A DNA stretch of 64,000 nucleotides from Falsiphaeobacter marinintestinus (GCF_007923355.1 NZ_VOGO01000007.1:186001-250000), one strand, 5' to 3'. Positions 52,207 through 63,828 are shown, counted from the stretch's first letter. The notes: generated by a model from the sequence alone, not told the origin. Numbers and translations are program-made.

Positions 52207-54054
52207 TTACTCCTGAAACACATAGGTTCCGGGCGCATCGCAAAGCGGTGCATACCCTTTCGCTTCATCTCCCAACGCGGGTGGGGCGATCTGCTCGCCC
52301 GATTTTGCGGCCAACCACGCCGACAGTTCCGGCCACCACGATCCATCAACCGGTGGCGTTTCGTTCATCCAGTGATCCGGATCAACGTAAGAGTGATCCT
52401 TGGTTTTGTCGCGGACCCGATAATGCCGGTGGGGGTGCCCGGGTTCGGACACGATACCGGCGTTGTGGCCGCCGCTGGTCAGAACGAATTTCACATCCGT
52501 GTCCGAGATCAGGTTGAACTTATAGACTGACTGCCACGGCGCGACGTGGTCCCGTTCAGTTCCGACAAGAAAGACGGGCGCACGGATGTCAGAGATGGCG
52601 ATGGGATGATCCCCGACGTGATAGCGGCCTTCGGCAAGATCATTGTCGAGGAACAAACGCCGCAGATATTCGGAATGCATCCGATAGGGCATGCGGGTGC
52701 CATCGGAATTCCACGCCATGAGATCGTTCATCGGGGTGCGTTCACCCATCAGGTAGTCATGTATTATGCGCGACCAGATCAGATCGTTCGAGCGCAGCAG
52801 TTGAAAGGCTCCGGCCATCTGCGTGGTGTCCAGATAGCCCTGATCCCACATCAGATCTTCAAGAAAGGTAAGCTGGCTGTCATTGATGAACAGCATCAGT
52901 TCGCCCGCTTCGGTAAAGTCTGTCTGTGTCGCCAGGAACGTCAGGCTTTTCAACCGATCATCGCCGTCCCGCGCCATCGCGGCGGCAGCGATCGACAACA
53001 AGGTGCCGCCCAGACAATATCCGATGGCATGGGTTTTCTGTCCATCGGTGATGGTTTCGACCGCGTCCAGTGCGTCCATGACACCCATCGAGGTATAATC
53101 GTCCATCCCCATGTCACGGTCATCAGAATCGGGATTCTTCCACGAGATCATGAAGACCGTGAAGCCTTGAGATGTCAGGTACCGCACCAACGAGTTATCT
53201 TCGGACAGGTCAAGAATATAGTATTTCATGATCCAGGCGGGCACGATCAGAATGGGTTCCGGACGAACCTTGTCGGTCGTCGGCTCGTACTGGATCAATT
53301 CGATCAGGCGGTTACGGCACACCACCTTTCCCGGTGTGGTGGCCATGTTGCGCCCGACTTCGAAGTCTTCGGTGCCAACGGGGCGTTGCCCGCTTTGGGC
53401 GCGTGACACGTCCTCGATATAGTTCTGCCAGCCGCGATACAGGTTCCTGCCACCCTGCCGCGCTGTTTGGATCAGAACCTCGGGGTTGGTCAGGGCATAG
53501 TTCGAGGGCGAGAACACATCCAGCATCTGGCGCGCAGCGAATTCGACAACGTTTTCATGCTGTTGGGTTACGCCTTCGACGCCCGTGGTGGCGTTGTGCC
53601 ACCATTGCTGATTCAGCAGGAAGCTCTGATACATGACGTTATAGGGCCACTTTTGCCAGCTGTCGTCGTTGAACCGTCTGTCCTGCGGCAACGGGGTAAT
53701 GCAGGTGTCCGACGTGTCAGGATTGGTCGCGCAATGGGTTGCATAATTTGCCAGCCGCCCTGTTTTCTTTCCGGCTTTTTCAAGCAGTTCCAGTTGCTTG
53801 CCGGGGGCCGATGCCAGATGTAAAGCCCAGTCGGAATAGGCCGCCGCAAGCGCAATAGGGGAAAGACCCGCTGTGAACTTTGCCACTGTGGCCTTCAGCC
53901 CTTTGTCCAGCGCTTGCTCCATCGTCGTATGGGAATGCGAGAGTGGTTTTGAATGACGGGTCGCGCTGATGGTTTTGGGCTTCGAGCGGTCGGGCACAAC
54001 GCTGCTTTTTGGTTGCAGCGTGCTTTCATCATGAAGTGATGTGACTTTTGCCAT
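52207..54054 (-). CDS. phaC: class I poly(3-hydroxyalkanoate) synthase
   Basis: 615 residues, usual for class I PhaC. The lipase-like box GYCLGG carries the catalytic Cys, and the later Asp and His (GHNAGIVSEPG) complete the triad. It polymerises (R)-3-hydroxyacyl-CoA to storage granules. I start at the ATG at 54054, with AAGG upstream; a codon at 54072 is less likely. It ends 6 bases before fabI and diverges from the N-ATPase operon, with an FNR-type box in the shared region. Confidence 0.94.
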   Translation of the reverse strand: MAKVTSLHDESTLQPKSSVVPDRSKPKTISATRHSKPLSHSHTTMEQALDKGLKATVAKFTAGLSPIALAAAYSDWALHLASAPGKQLELLEKAGKKTGRLANYATHCATNPDTSDTCITPLPQDRRFNDDSWQKWPYNVMYQSFLLNQQWWHNATTGVEGVTQQHENVVEFAARQMLDVFSPSNYALTNPEVLIQTARQGGRNLYRGWQNYIEDVSRAQSGQRPVGTEDFEVGRNMATTPGKVVCRNRLIELIQYEPTTDKVRPEPILIVPAWIMKYYILDLSEDNSLVRYLTSQGFTVFMISWKNPDSDDRDMGMDDYTSMGVMDALDAVETITDGQKTHAIGYCLGGTLLSIAAAAMARDGDDRLKSLTFLATQTDFTEAGELMLFINDSQLTFLEDLMWDQGYLDTTQMAGAFQLLRSNDLIWSRIIHDYLMGERTPMNDLMAWNSDGTRMPYRMHSEYLRRLFLDNDLAEGRYHVGDHPIAISDIRAPVFLVGTERDHVAPWQSVYKFNLISDTDVKFVLTSGGHNAGIVSEPGHPHRHYRVRDKTKDHSYVDPDHWMNETPPVDGSWWPELSAWLAAKSGEQIAPPALGDEAKGYAPLCDAPGTYVFQE

Positions 54055-56190
<2,136 letters not shown>

Positions 56191-56191
<1 letters not shown>

Positions 56192-56487
56192 TGAATGGTA
56201 ACTCTGACAAACCCGACAAACCGGCCGAGGACATCGCGCGGCACGCGACGCGCATGAAATCCAAGCGGGAGCATCCCGGCCCCAGCCCGCTGCGGGGCAT
56301 TGGAACCTTCGGGATGATTGGCTGGTCGATTGCCGTACCAACCGTGGGTGGCGCATTTTTGGGCCTTTGGCTGGACCGGACTGCGCCACAAGGGTTTTCG
56401 TGGACAATTGCCCTGATCCTTGGGGGCGTGGCGCTGGGCGGCTTTATTGCTGCGGCGTGGATCAATAAAGAAGGAGGCGACCAATGA
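56191..56487 (+). CDS. atpQ: N-type ATPase AtpQ (AtpZ/AtpI-like) subunit
   Basis: 98 residues with two membrane helices (about 42-62 and 69-91) after a charged N-terminal segment. Homologous to AtpI/AtpZ-type proteins. In N-ATPase operons it is the first of two small membrane genes specific to this type, and helps c-ring assembly by proposal. Shares one base with the atpC stop and overlaps atpR by ATGA. Short but well supported by place. Confidence 0.85.
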
Positions 56488-56783
56488 TGCCGTTTGATTG
56501 GAGCATTTTGTTGCTGGGTCTGGCAGTCGGAGCCGTGATGAGCGTAGTGTTCTTTGCGGGCCTTGGTCTTGGGATGCGCTGGGCCTTGCGATCCGCCAAA
56601 CCCGTGAGCTTGCTTTTCCTGAGCGCGGCCTTGCGGATATCGGCCCTTTTGGGTGTTGGTTGGCTGGTTGTGAAGCAGGGTGGCCCATGGTCGCTTGTGG
56701 GTTACGCGGGTGCGTTTCTGATTGTCCGGTTTGTCGTGACAACCGTTGCGCGCGTCGCCCCCCCCGCGGAGGGGGCACCATGA
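56484..56783 (+). CDS. atpR: N-type ATPase AtpR subunit
   Basis: 99 residues, three predicted membrane helices. Two arginines lie within helices: one in SAALRISALLG (TM2) and one in LIVRFVVT (TM3). AtpR is found only in N-ATPase operons; its intramembrane arginines have been proposed to contact the c-ring carboxylates. Overlaps atpQ and the start of atpB (ATGA). Confidence 0.88.
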   Translation: MMPFDWSILLLGLAVGAVMSVVFFAGLGLGMRWALRSAKPVSLLFLSAALRISALLGVGWLVVKQGGPWSLVGYAGAFLIVRFVVTTVARVAPPAEGAP

Positions 56784-57475
56784 ACCTCTCGCCGGATCAG
56801 GTGATCATGTTTCAGATATGGGACATTCCGATCAATGCGACCATTTTTTATACATGGATTGTCATGGCGGTGCTTAGCGTGGGCGCCATCCTGATCACGC
56901 GAAACCTGCGCCCGGATGTACCGCCAAATCGGTGGCGGACCACGTTGGAGGTGATCGTTCAGGGTATTCAGGGTCAGATCGAAGAAGTCGCCGGTCGGCC
57001 CAACCGCCAACTTTTGTATTATGCCGGCACGCTGTTTCTGTTTGTCGCGATGTCGAACCTGATGTTGGTCATCCCCGGTTTCGAACCGCCGACGGCCTCG
57101 TTGTCGACCACAACGGCGCTTGCGTTGTCGGTTCTGATTGCCGTGCCACTGTTTGGCATCACCAGTCGGGGGCTGGGGGGATACCTCAAGACCTATATTC
57201 AGCCCTCGTTCATCATGCTGCCGTTCAACATCATCTCAGAGTTTTCGCGTGGGATATCGTTGGCGATCCGTCTGTATGGGAACATCATGAGCGGAGCGGT
57301 GATCGCGGCGATCCTGCTGAGCGTTGCGCCGTTCTTCTTCCCGGTGGTCATGGATGTGCTTGGACTTCTGACCGGCATGATCCAAGCCTACATTTTTGCA
57401 ATTTTGGCGACGGTTTACATCTCTAGCGCCACCGCGCCGCCACCCCAATCTCAGCCTGAAAGGGACATAACATGA
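56780..57475 (+). CDS. atpB: N-type ATPase a subunit
   Basis: 231 residues with five to six membrane helices; the stator arginine lies in ISLAIRLYGNIMSGAVI. Forms the ion path with the c ring. The start at 56780 is fixed by the ATGA overlap with atpR and by MNLSPDQVIMFQIWDIPINATIFYTW; the much longer frame from 56498 is rejected because it lies inside atpR. Overlaps atpE by ATGA. Confidence 0.92.
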   Translation: MNLSPDQVIMFQIWDIPINATIFYTWIVMAVLSVGAILITRNLRPDVPPNRWRTTLEVIVQGIQGQIEEVAGRPNRQLLYYAGTLFLFVAMSNLMLVIPGFEPPTASLSTTTALALSVLIAVPLFGITSRGLGGYLKTYIQPSFIMLPFNIISEFSRGISLAIRLYGNIMSGAVIAAILLSVAPFFFPVVMDVLGLLTGMIQAYIFAILATVYISSATAPPPQSQPERDIT

Positions 57476-57759
57476 CAGACCTTGGCATCATCGCGGCCAT
57501 CTCAATCTTTACGGCGGGCCTTACGGTTTCGTTTGGTGCCATCGGGCCAGCCTTGGGCGAAGGACGCACGGCATCGACAGCACTTAGCGCCATCGCCCAG
57601 CAACCAGATGCATCTTCGACAATATCGCGCACCTTGTTCGTCAGCCTTGCCATGATCGAGTCGACGGCGATCTATTGCTTTGTTGTTGCAATGATCCTGA
57701 TTTTCGCAAACCCGTTCTGGAACGCGGCTCTGGCAGCGGCGCAGACAGCAGGTAACTGA
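57472..57759 (+). CDS. atpE: N-type ATPase c subunit
   Basis: 95 residues, two-helix hairpin of the rotor ring. The carboxylate Glu63 stands in the motif Glu63-Ser64-Thr65-x2-Tyr68, the pattern of the sodium-coordinating c subunit of Ilyobacter. In the first helix Gly29-Glu30-Gly31 replaces the Gly-Gln-Gly of that enzyme, giving a second carboxylate. Na+ and H+ coupling therefore both remain open. ATGA overlap with atpB. Confidence 0.93.
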   Translation: MTDLGIIAAISIFTAGLTVSFGAIGPALGEGRTASTALSAIAQQPDASSTISRTLFVSLAMIESTAIYCFVVAMILIFANPFWNAALAAAQTAGN

Positions 57760-57764
57760 CACAG

Positions 57765-58535
57765 ATGTCGATCGACTGGATCACCGTCGCGGCCCAGATC
57801 GCCAACTTTCTGGTTTTGGTCTGGCTTTTGAAGCGGTTTCTCTACCGCCCTATTCTGGATGGTATCGATGCGCGCGAAGCTGAAATCAAGGAGCGGATGC
57901 AAGAGGCCGTCGATGCCAAGGAACAGGCGCAGGCGGTCGAACAGTCGTACCATGAAAAGGCGCAGGCACTGAATGTCGCTCAGGCGGATCTGACGGAAAC
58001 GATCCGCAAGACGGCCGAGGAACAGCGCAATGTGCTGCTGGCCGAGGCGCAACAGAAAATGGAGCGGGACCACGCAATCTGGCAGGCGCATTTGGATGAC
58101 GAGGCGCGCAAATATACGGCCAAGATGCACCGCGCGGGGGCTGAGGCCCTTTTGGCCCTGACCCGCAAAGCGTTGCTCGATCTGGCGGACGAAACGTTGG
58201 AAGGTCGCATGGGCCACCATCTTGCCGGGAAAATCACGGCGATGGAACCCGAGTTGCGCCGTGCAGCCGGGCAGGCCGCTGAGGCCGTTGTGACGTCGCA
58301 CGAGGATTTGCCAGCGACCGTGCAAAAGGATCTGACCCGGGATCTGCGCGCTGTGTTTCCCCAGATCGCCGTGCGGTTCGAAAGTGATGATACGCAGGCA
58401 CCGGGTCTGGTTGTGCGTATGGGCGGTGCTCAAGTGGCCTGGACGGTGGAGTCATACATCGATGAGCTTGATGCCCTGATCGAAGGGCAACTGGCGTTGG
58501 GATCTGACACACAGGGGCACCAGAATGTGCGCTGA
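57765..58535 (+). CDS. atpF: N-type ATPase b subunit
   Basis: 256 residues, much longer than the usual 160-residue b subunit. One N-terminal membrane helix ([23 protein letters not shown]) is followed by a long coiled-coil ([22 protein letters not shown] onward) and a globular end that may replace the missing delta subunit. The b dimer forms the peripheral stalk. ATG at 57765, 5 bases after atpE; overlaps atpA by 11 bases. Confidence 0.9.
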   Translation: MSIDWITVAAQIANFLVLVWLLKRFLYRPILDGIDAREAEIKERMQEAVDAKEQAQAVEQSYHEKAQALNVAQADLTETIRKTAEEQRNVLLAEAQQKMERDHAIWQAHLDDEARKYTAKMHRAGAEALLALTRKALLDLADETLEGRMGHHLAGKITAMEPELRRAAGQAAEAVVTSHEDLPATVQKDLTRDLRAVFPQIAVRFESDDTQAPGLVVRMGGAQVAWTVESYIDELDALIEGQLALGSDTQGHQNVR

Positions 58536-60063
58536 CGTCACGCAACCCGATCATACCCCTGAAACCGTTCTGAACATGCTTCTGAACGCGCCGTCTCCGG
58601 CACCGTCCATAAGTGAGATCGGAACCGTTGCCGAAGTGGGCGACGGGATCGCCATTGTCATTGGGTTAGAGCAGGCTCTGTCGGACGAGTTGCTGCAATT
58701 CATCAGCGGTGTTCAGGGCATTGTGCTTGACCTTGAGCCGGGGCGTCTTGGTGTTGTGCTTCTGGGGCCACCCGACCGGGTTACCATTGGCGAAAGCGTG
58801 ACGCGCACCCACAAGGTTGTCAGCACTAACGTTGGCACGCGACTGCTGGGCCGGGTCGTAGATGCGCTTGGACAGCCTCAGGACGGCAAGGGGGCGATCA
58901 GAGATCAGGACACCCATCCCGTCGAAGCAGAAGCCCCGAAAATTCTGGACCGGCAGGCCATTTCGCGCCCGCTGGCAACGGGGATCAAGGTGATTGATGC
59001 GGCCGTCCCGGTTGGTTTGGGGCAACGCCAGTTGATCATTGGTGACCGGCAGACCGGCAAGACGTCATTGGCGGTCGATACAATCCTGAACCAGAAAAAC
59101 ACCGATGTGATCTGCATCTATTGCGCCATTGGGCAACGCGGTGATGCAGTGGCCAAAGTGATCGGCGCGATCCGTGAAGGGGGCATGATGGAACGCACCA
59201 TCGTCATGTCTGCCGGAGACGAAGAAGCGGCCGGGCTGGCGTATATCGCGCCCTATGCCGCTCTGACGATGGCTGAATTCTTCTCAGCGCAGTCGAAAGA
59301 CGTTCTGGTGATTTTGGATGACCTGACACACCACGCGCGATCTTATCGGGAACTGTCTTTGTTGTTGCGCCGCCCACCGGGACGCGAGGCGTTTCCTGGG
59401 GATATCTTCTATATTCACGCGCGCCTGCTGGAACGTGCCGGGCAGTTCACCAAGGCGGCTGGTGGCGGCTCGATCACGGTGTTGCCCGTGGTCGAAACCC
59501 AGGCCGAAAACCTGTCTGCCTATATCCCGACTAACCTGATTTCGATCACCGACGGACAGATCTATCTGTCGCCCCGTTTGGTGCGCAAGAACCAGTTTCC
59601 GGCGGTCGATCTGGGCGTGTCGGTCAGCCGTGTTGGCGGCAAGGCGCAAAGCCGCGCCTTCCGGTCGGTGGCCGGAAACCTGCGCGTAACCCTGTCTCAG
59701 TTCGAAGAGTTGGAGGATTTCGCCCGCTTCGGCACCCGTCTGGATGACGCAACCCGGTCGCGGCTGACACGCGGGGCTGCGGTGCGCGCCGCCCTTCGGC
59801 AAGCCGAGCGTGATCCGATGCCCGCAGTTGAACAACTGGCCGTTCTGGTTGCTGCGATGGAGGGGCAGTTTGATGGGCTGGAAGAGGCCGACTTGATGTC
59901 GGTGATGACCACGCTCAGGGTGTCAGTCAGGCATACGTTGGGGGATGTGGCCAAACGTATCGATGACAACGCTGCCCTATGCGATGAAGACCGTGCCCGG
60001 ATTGTCGAACTGGGACATGCGGCGCGCGCCGGGTTGGGAGGGGACAATGGCACAAACCCTTGA
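58525..60063 (+). CDS. atpA: N-type ATPase alpha subunit
   Basis: 512 residues, non-catalytic nucleotide-binding subunit. P-loop GDRQTGKTS (residue 173 onward) and the characteristic [14 protein letters not shown]. The N-terminus [14 protein letters not shown] is shorter than in many F-type alpha subunits. It starts at 58525, inside the end of atpF, so translation is coupled. Overlaps atpG by 17 bases. Confidence 0.94.
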   Translation: MCADVTQPDHTPETVLNMLLNAPSPAPSISEIGTVAEVGDGIAIVIGLEQALSDELLQFISGVQGIVLDLEPGRLGVVLLGPPDRVTIGESVTRTHKVVSTNVGTRLLGRVVDALGQPQDGKGAIRDQDTHPVEAEAPKILDRQAISRPLATGIKVIDAAVPVGLGQRQLIIGDRQTGKTSLAVDTILNQKNTDVICIYCAIGQRGDAVAKVIGAIREGGMMERTIVMSAGDEEAAGLAYIAPYAALTMAEFFSAQSKDVLVILDDLTHHARSYRELSLLLRRPPGREAFPGDIFYIHARLLERAGQFTKAAGGGSITVLPVVETQAENLSAYIPTNLISITDGQIYLSPRLVRKNQFPAVDLGVSVSRVGGKAQSRAFRSVAGNLRVTLSQFEELEDFARFGTRLDDATRSRLTRGAAVRAALRQAERDPMPAVEQLAVLVAAMEGQFDGLEEADLMSVMTTLRVSVRHTLGDVAKRIDDNAALCDEDRARIVELGHAARAGLGGDNGTNP

Positions 60064-60928
60064 GGTCCTGTCACGCCGCACAGACAGCATGAAGGGCATC
60101 CGCAGCATTGTGCATACAATGAAGACCCTGTCGGTGATCAACGCAGCCCCCTATGAGCACGCCGCCCGCGCTATCGACGCCTATCACGAAACCGTCCTCG
60201 AAGGGTTGCACGCGTTTCTGCACCAGATCGGACCGCTTGCAGTCGCGCCGCAACGGATTGGAACGCGGGTTTTGATCGTGTTCGGGTCAGATCACGGATT
60301 GTGCGGAAACTATAACGAAGCGCTGGCGGCACATGTCATTGGCCAACTTGCCGGTGCTCACGGAGAGCCGATCGTTTTGTGTATTGGCGCGCAGATGGCC
60401 GACGCGTTGCGCGATCAGGGGGTGGATCCTGCGGCGACGTTTTTTCCCCCCGCATCGGTGGACGGAGTCGGGCGGCTGGCCAACCTGCTGACCCAGCATC
60501 TGGACCAGATCCGACATGATAATGGCCCGGACGACATGGCGGTCTCGCTGGCCTATTTCGCGCGCGACGGCAAAAACGGACAACGCCCCGAGGTGGCCGC
60601 GTTGTTGCCGCTGGATGAGGACCTGGTGCACAAGTTGCAGAATAAACCCTGGGTTTCACGCAGCTTGCCAACCTTTTCGATGCCGCCACCCGATCTTTTT
60701 CAGAGTCTGATCCGTGGGTACCTGTTCGCCAGCCTGTTCCGTGCGGCTGCTGAGGCGCTTGTGACCGAAAACGCGGCCCGTCTGGCCTTGATGCAGCAGG
60801 CCGAGCAATCGGTTGACGAAAGGTTGGAAGAATTGACGTCTGAAACGCGCCAGGTTCGACAGAGCGAAATCACCACCGAACTTCTTGACGTGATCATCGG
60901 GTTCGAAGCGTTGAAGAAACGGCGCTAG
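60047..60928 (+). CDS. atpG: N-type ATPase gamma subunit
   Basis: 293 residues, central rotor stalk. N-terminal helix [25 protein letters not shown] and C-terminal helix [29 protein letters not shown]-like segment mark it, along with [16 protein letters not shown]. The start at 60047 overlaps atpA by 17 bases and has GGGAGGGG just upstream; the longer frame from 59945 lies inside atpA. Last gene of the operon. Confidence 0.9.
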   Translation: MAQTLEVLSRRTDSMKGIRSIVHTMKTLSVINAAPYEHAARAIDAYHETVLEGLHAFLHQIGPLAVAPQRIGTRVLIVFGSDHGLCGNYNEALAAHVIGQLAGAHGEPIVLCIGAQMADALRDQGVDPAATFFPPASVDGVGRLANLLTQHLDQIRHDNGPDDMAVSLAYFARDGKNGQRPEVAALLPLDEDLVHKLQNKPWVSRSLPTFSMPPPDLFQSLIRGYLFASLFRAAAEALVTENAARLALMQQAEQSVDERLEELTSETRQVRQSEITTELLDVIIGFEALKKRR

Positions 60929-61052
60929 GCGGGCCTTATAAGCTTGGCCGGTGGTTTCCATCGTCATGCCAAAATGGTCGGTTCATCGCGCGCCCTGCAA
61001 GGTTTGGTGCGTCGACCCCATGCTGATTTGGGTCCAGAGGCATTTCAGCAGT

Positions 61053-61325
61053 CTAACTTAATGGTTTGGCGTGTCGCGGTGCGTCGAAACGAGCTTGGCT
61101 GAGGATCTTGCTTTCCTTATCGATCGTCAGGCGAAAGGCGCGACCCTTGTGAATAAAGGTCAGACGCCAGCGCCCTTCATCCTCGTCCACGCCTTTTTCG
61201 CACCGCGATGTGATCTCGTCAGTTTGCATGAGACCTTGAACCGTCGAAGCAGCAATACTGAAGGCCTCTGCGATAATCTCTGCGGCCACGACAAATCCGT
61301 CATCGCCGACTTCAACCGATGTCAT
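61053..61325 (-). CDS. small conserved protein, DUF6522-like
   Basis: 90 residues, no signal peptide or membrane segment. VEVGDDGFVVAAEIIAEAFSI and the C-terminal part WRLTFIHKGRAFRLTIDKESKILSQARFD look like an alpha/beta fold. It resembles small proteins found near NO and denitrification genes (I would call it DUF6522-like), but I cannot name a function. It is read leftward between atpG and the NsrR-like gene, with GGAAGGAGAC upstream of the ATG at 61325. Its upstream region contains one arm of a 13-bp inverted repeat. Confidence 0.65.
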   Translation of the reverse strand: MTSVEVGDDGFVVAAEIIAEAFSIAASTVQGLMQTDEITSRCEKGVDEDEGRWRLTFIHKGRAFRLTIDKESKILSQARFDAPRHAKPLS

Positions 61326-61380
61326 GGTGTCTCCTTCCAGAAACGGGTGGTTGGGGCCATGGGGGCAGACTGTGTGGCGA

Positions 61381-61472
61381 CGACCTGATTGTAACTGACA
61401 GGGTCAACACTTCAGCTTCCTTTGCATGGCCTTCTCTAGGAGCGACTGTACTCATGGCGTACAATCAGGTCG
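61381..61472. repeat. 13-bp perfect inverted repeat pair, 66 bases apart
   Basis: CGACCTGATTGTA at 61381-61393 and its exact complement TACAATCAGGTCG at 61460-61472. The pair brackets an intergenic segment upstream of the DUF6522-like gene. It may be a regulator loop, a long hairpin or a small mobile-element relic. Confidence 0.7.
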
Positions 61473-61515
61473 ACATGAGATGTGCCTTACGATTTCGGTA
61501 TGTCAAACATGGCGG

Positions 61516-61935
61516 TCAAGCGTCAGCGGGCAGGGCCGGAAGGGCAATATCGGCCAGCGTCGAGTGATCCAGATCGGTAAGGAACGCTGTTTCCGCAGTG
61601 CGCAAGCGGGCTTTTAACCGACACCGACCGTCAAGTGAGCAGGTGTTGGTCTCGGCCTGAAAACATTCCACCAGCGGCTGATCTTCCTCAAGCAGTCGTA
61701 CCACATCCCCCAACCGGATATCTTGGGCGGGGCGTGCCAGCGTTGCACCGCCACCGCCGCCTCGGCGCGTTGCAACGATCCCGCCTTTGGACAGGCGCTG
61801 CATTATTTTGCTGAGATGGTTGCGCGACAGGCCAAATTCGTCCGCCAGTTCGGCTGTTGAAAAGGCCCGATCCGGTGCACAGGCCATGCGCATCAGCATA
61901 CGAAGGCCGTAATCCGTGAAAGACGTGAGACGCAA
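61516..61935 (-). CDS. nsrR: Rrf2-family NO-sensing repressor, NsrR-like
   Basis: 139 residues: winged helix with FGLSRNHLSKIMQRLSKGG and, in the C-terminal half, three cysteines with spacing C-x7-C-x5-C (ECFQAETNTCSLDGRCRLK), which would hold an Fe-S cluster as in NsrR. The start is TTG at 61935 because GGAGGT lies 5 bases upstream and the protein then reads MRLTSFTDYGLRMLM, the normal family N-terminus; the ATG at 61953 is rejected. Divergent from the haemoglobin gene and near nnrS, so it probably senses NO. Confidence 0.85.
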   Translation of the reverse strand: MRLTSFTDYGLRMLMRMACAPDRAFSTAELADEFGLSRNHLSKIMQRLSKGGIVATRRGGGGGATLARPAQDIRLGDVVRLLEEDQPLVECFQAETNTCSLDGRCRLKARLRTAETAFLTDLDHSTLADIALPALPADA

Positions 61936-61954
61936 AAGGGACCTCCAGCGCATG

Positions 61955-61977
61955 AATGAGTATTTACAATACCAATT
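61955..61977. promoter_or_regulatory. NsrR-type palindrome between nsrR and the haemoglobin gene
   Basis: AATGAGTATT-TAC-AATACCAATT, 8 of 10 positions complementary, with a perfect GTATT/AATAC core. An 11-1-11 layout matches the NsrR operator geometry. It lies between the two divergent starts. Confidence 0.6.
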
Positions 61978-62021
61978 AACAGGTCTACCCAGTGATGCAA
62001 CAGCAAGTTCCCGAGGGCGTT

Positions 62022-62486
62022 ATGATGGTCGATATGCAGACAGATCAGCCGCAGATACTGTCCACACGGCCCGACACGACGCGGGTAATCATGGATCAAA
62101 CCGGTCTCGACCCCGCAATGCTGCGTGATCTTGTGCATCGCTTTTATGGCAAAATCCGCGCGGATTCTGTTCTGGGGCCAATCTTTGCAAGCCGCATCAC
62201 CGACTGGACACCGCATCTGGATCGGATGGTAGCTTTTTGGTCGTCGGTGGCTCTGATGACGGGCGAATACCATGGCGCGCCGGTTCCCGCGCATGCGCAT
62301 CTGCCGGTGACGTGGGCGCATTTCGACCGGTGGCTGGATCTGTTCCGCGAGACTGCAAATGAAATCTGCCTGCCAGCGGGGGCTGCACATGTGATCGACC
62401 GTGCGGAGCGAATTGCGCTCTCATTGCATATTGCCGTTAAGGATGCGGGCCGCACAGGTTTGAACGCGGTGCCCAATTTACGCTAA
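62022..62486 (+). CDS. group III truncated haemoglobin
   Basis: 154 residues. Helical globin fold of the truncated type: LDPAMLRDLVHRFYGKIRADSVLGPIFASRI (A-E region) and AHLPVTWAHFDRWLDLFRETANE with the likely proximal His. Members bind O2 or NO and are linked to NO detoxification in some bacteria. Start at the ATG at 62022 (or 62025) with GAGGG 5-7 bases upstream; the longer frame from 61992 begins with GTG. Sits divergent from nsrR and ahead of nnrS. Confidence 0.88.
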   Translation: MMVDMQTDQPQILSTRPDTTRVIMDQTGLDPAMLRDLVHRFYGKIRADSVLGPIFASRITDWTPHLDRMVAFWSSVALMTGEYHGAPVPAHAHLPVTWAHFDRWLDLFRETANEICLPAGAAHVIDRAERIALSLHIAVKDAGRTGLNAVPNLR

Positions 62487-62501
62487 TGCAAAGGTGCCGC
62501 G

Positions 62502-62615
62502 ATGTCTGACAGAGGCCCGCCACAAGATCCGACCGCAGTGACGTACAGCACGGGCATGGCGCCGGAGGTGTTCCTGACCGACGCGGGTGTTCATTACACG
62601 AGGACATCAATATGA
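62502..62615 (+). CDS. small open reading frame coupled to nnrS
   Basis: 37 codons (MSDRGPPQDPTAVTYSTGMA...) beginning 15 bases after the globin stop, with AAGGTG upstream. The stop overlaps the nnrS start as ATGA. No recognised domain. Translational coupling is the only support; it may be a leader peptide or not made at all. Confidence 0.4.
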   Translation: MSDRGPPQDPTAVTYSTGMAPEVFLTDAGVHYTRTSI

Positions 62616-63823
62616 GCCGCACGGCAGAACAGGTGCGCGTGTGGCGCGGTCCGGCAATTCTGGCCTTCGGTTTTCGCCCGTTTTTCTTTGGGGCCGCAGT
62701 CTGGGCAGCACTGGCGATGGCGTTTTGGGTGCCGATGTTGTCGGGCGCATTGACGTTACCCACGGCTTTTGACCCTGTGTCATGGCACGCGCACGAGTTT
62801 CTGTTTGGCTTCCTGTCTGCTGTTATCGCGGGCTTCTTGCTGACCGCTGTGCCGAACTGGACGGGGCGACCGCCCATTGTTGGGTGGGCGCTGGGAGGGC
62901 TTTTTGCACTTTGGGTCGTGGGGCGCATCGCCGTGGGTTTTTCTCTGATGCTGCCGCCACTTTTGGTGGCGGTTGCGGATCTTGCGATGCCTGTTGCTTT
63001 GGGCCTGTTGATTGCCCGCGAAATCGTTGCAGGCAAGAATTGGCGCAACCTTGTTGTTCTGGGCATGCTGGTTGCGTTCACGACCGCGAATGCGCTGTTC
63101 CATTGGCAGGCGGCAAGCGGTGACTATGCCCCGCAGGGGTACGGGCTGCGCCTGGGTCTTGGGACGGGTGTCATGATGATCGCGGTGATTGGGGGGCGGG
63201 TTGTGCCGTCTTTCACACGCAACTGGCTGGTCAAGCGCGGAGACGGGCGGTTGCCAACACCTCCGATGCAGCGGTTCGACAAGGCAGCGCTTTTGGCGTT
63301 GTTGACGGCGCTGTTGCTGTGGGTCGTCTTGCCAGCCCATCCAGTGTCAGGGGGCGCTCTGATAGGTGCCGGGTTGGCACACATCGGCCGCTTGGCGCGC
63401 TGGGCAGGCGATCGGACGTGGCCAGAGCCATTGGTTTTCGTCCTGCATGTTGCATACGCGTTTGTGCCGCTTGGATCACTTGCGGTGGGTATCGAAATCC
63501 TGTGGCCGGGCACATTCGGGACAGCAGCTGCTCAGCATCTTTGGATGGCTGGGGCGATCGGGGGGATGTCACTGGCCGTGATGACCCGCGCCACACTTGG
63601 CCACACCGGCCAGCCCCTGACGGCGGGGGCCGCGACCGTGGGCATCTATATCGCCATGATGTTTGCTGTTCTGGCGCGGGTGGGTGCGGGGGTCTGGCCG
63701 TATGAGGCGGCTTGGTTGAACATGGTCGCGGGTCTTGGGTGGATCGCGGCTTTTGGCGGCTTCGTGCTGATCTATGGGCCTTTGCTGCTGCGGTTGCCAC
63801 CGGGCAAACGGTCAGAAGGGTAG
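62612..63823 (+). CDS. nnrS: NnrS-family haem-copper membrane protein
   Basis: 403 residues with about 12 membrane helices. The start MSRTAEQVRVWRGPAILAFGFRPFF is typical of NnrS, and histidines in WHAHEFLFGF and NWTGRPP regions support haem binding. NnrS relieves NO stress and is found with denitrification regulators. A GAGGAC site lies before the ATG at 62612. Followed after 5 bases by nnrU, so likely the same operon under the NsrR-like repressor. Confidence 0.92.
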   Translation: MSRTAEQVRVWRGPAILAFGFRPFFFGAAVWAALAMAFWVPMLSGALTLPTAFDPVSWHAHEFLFGFLSAVIAGFLLTAVPNWTGRPPIVGWALGGLFALWVVGRIAVGFSLMLPPLLVAVADLAMPVALGLLIAREIVAGKNWRNLVVLGMLVAFTTANALFHWQAASGDYAPQGYGLRLGLGTGVMMIAVIGGRVVPSFTRNWLVKRGDGRLPTPPMQRFDKAALLALLTALLLWVVLPAHPVSGGALIGAGLAHIGRLARWAGDRTWPEPLVFVLHVAYAFVPLGSLAVGIEILWPGTFGTAAAQHLWMAGAIGGMSLAVMTRATLGHTGQPLTAGAATVGIYIAMMFAVLARVGAGVWPYEAAWLNMVAGLGWIAAFGGFVLIYGPLLLRLPPGKRSEG

Positions 63824-63828
63824 GGGAA

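Noticed and set aside
61992-62021. Longer start for the haemoglobin gene
   Set aside because: A GTG/ATG pair exists, but the GAGGG site fits the ATG at 62022 and the extra ten residues look non-globin.
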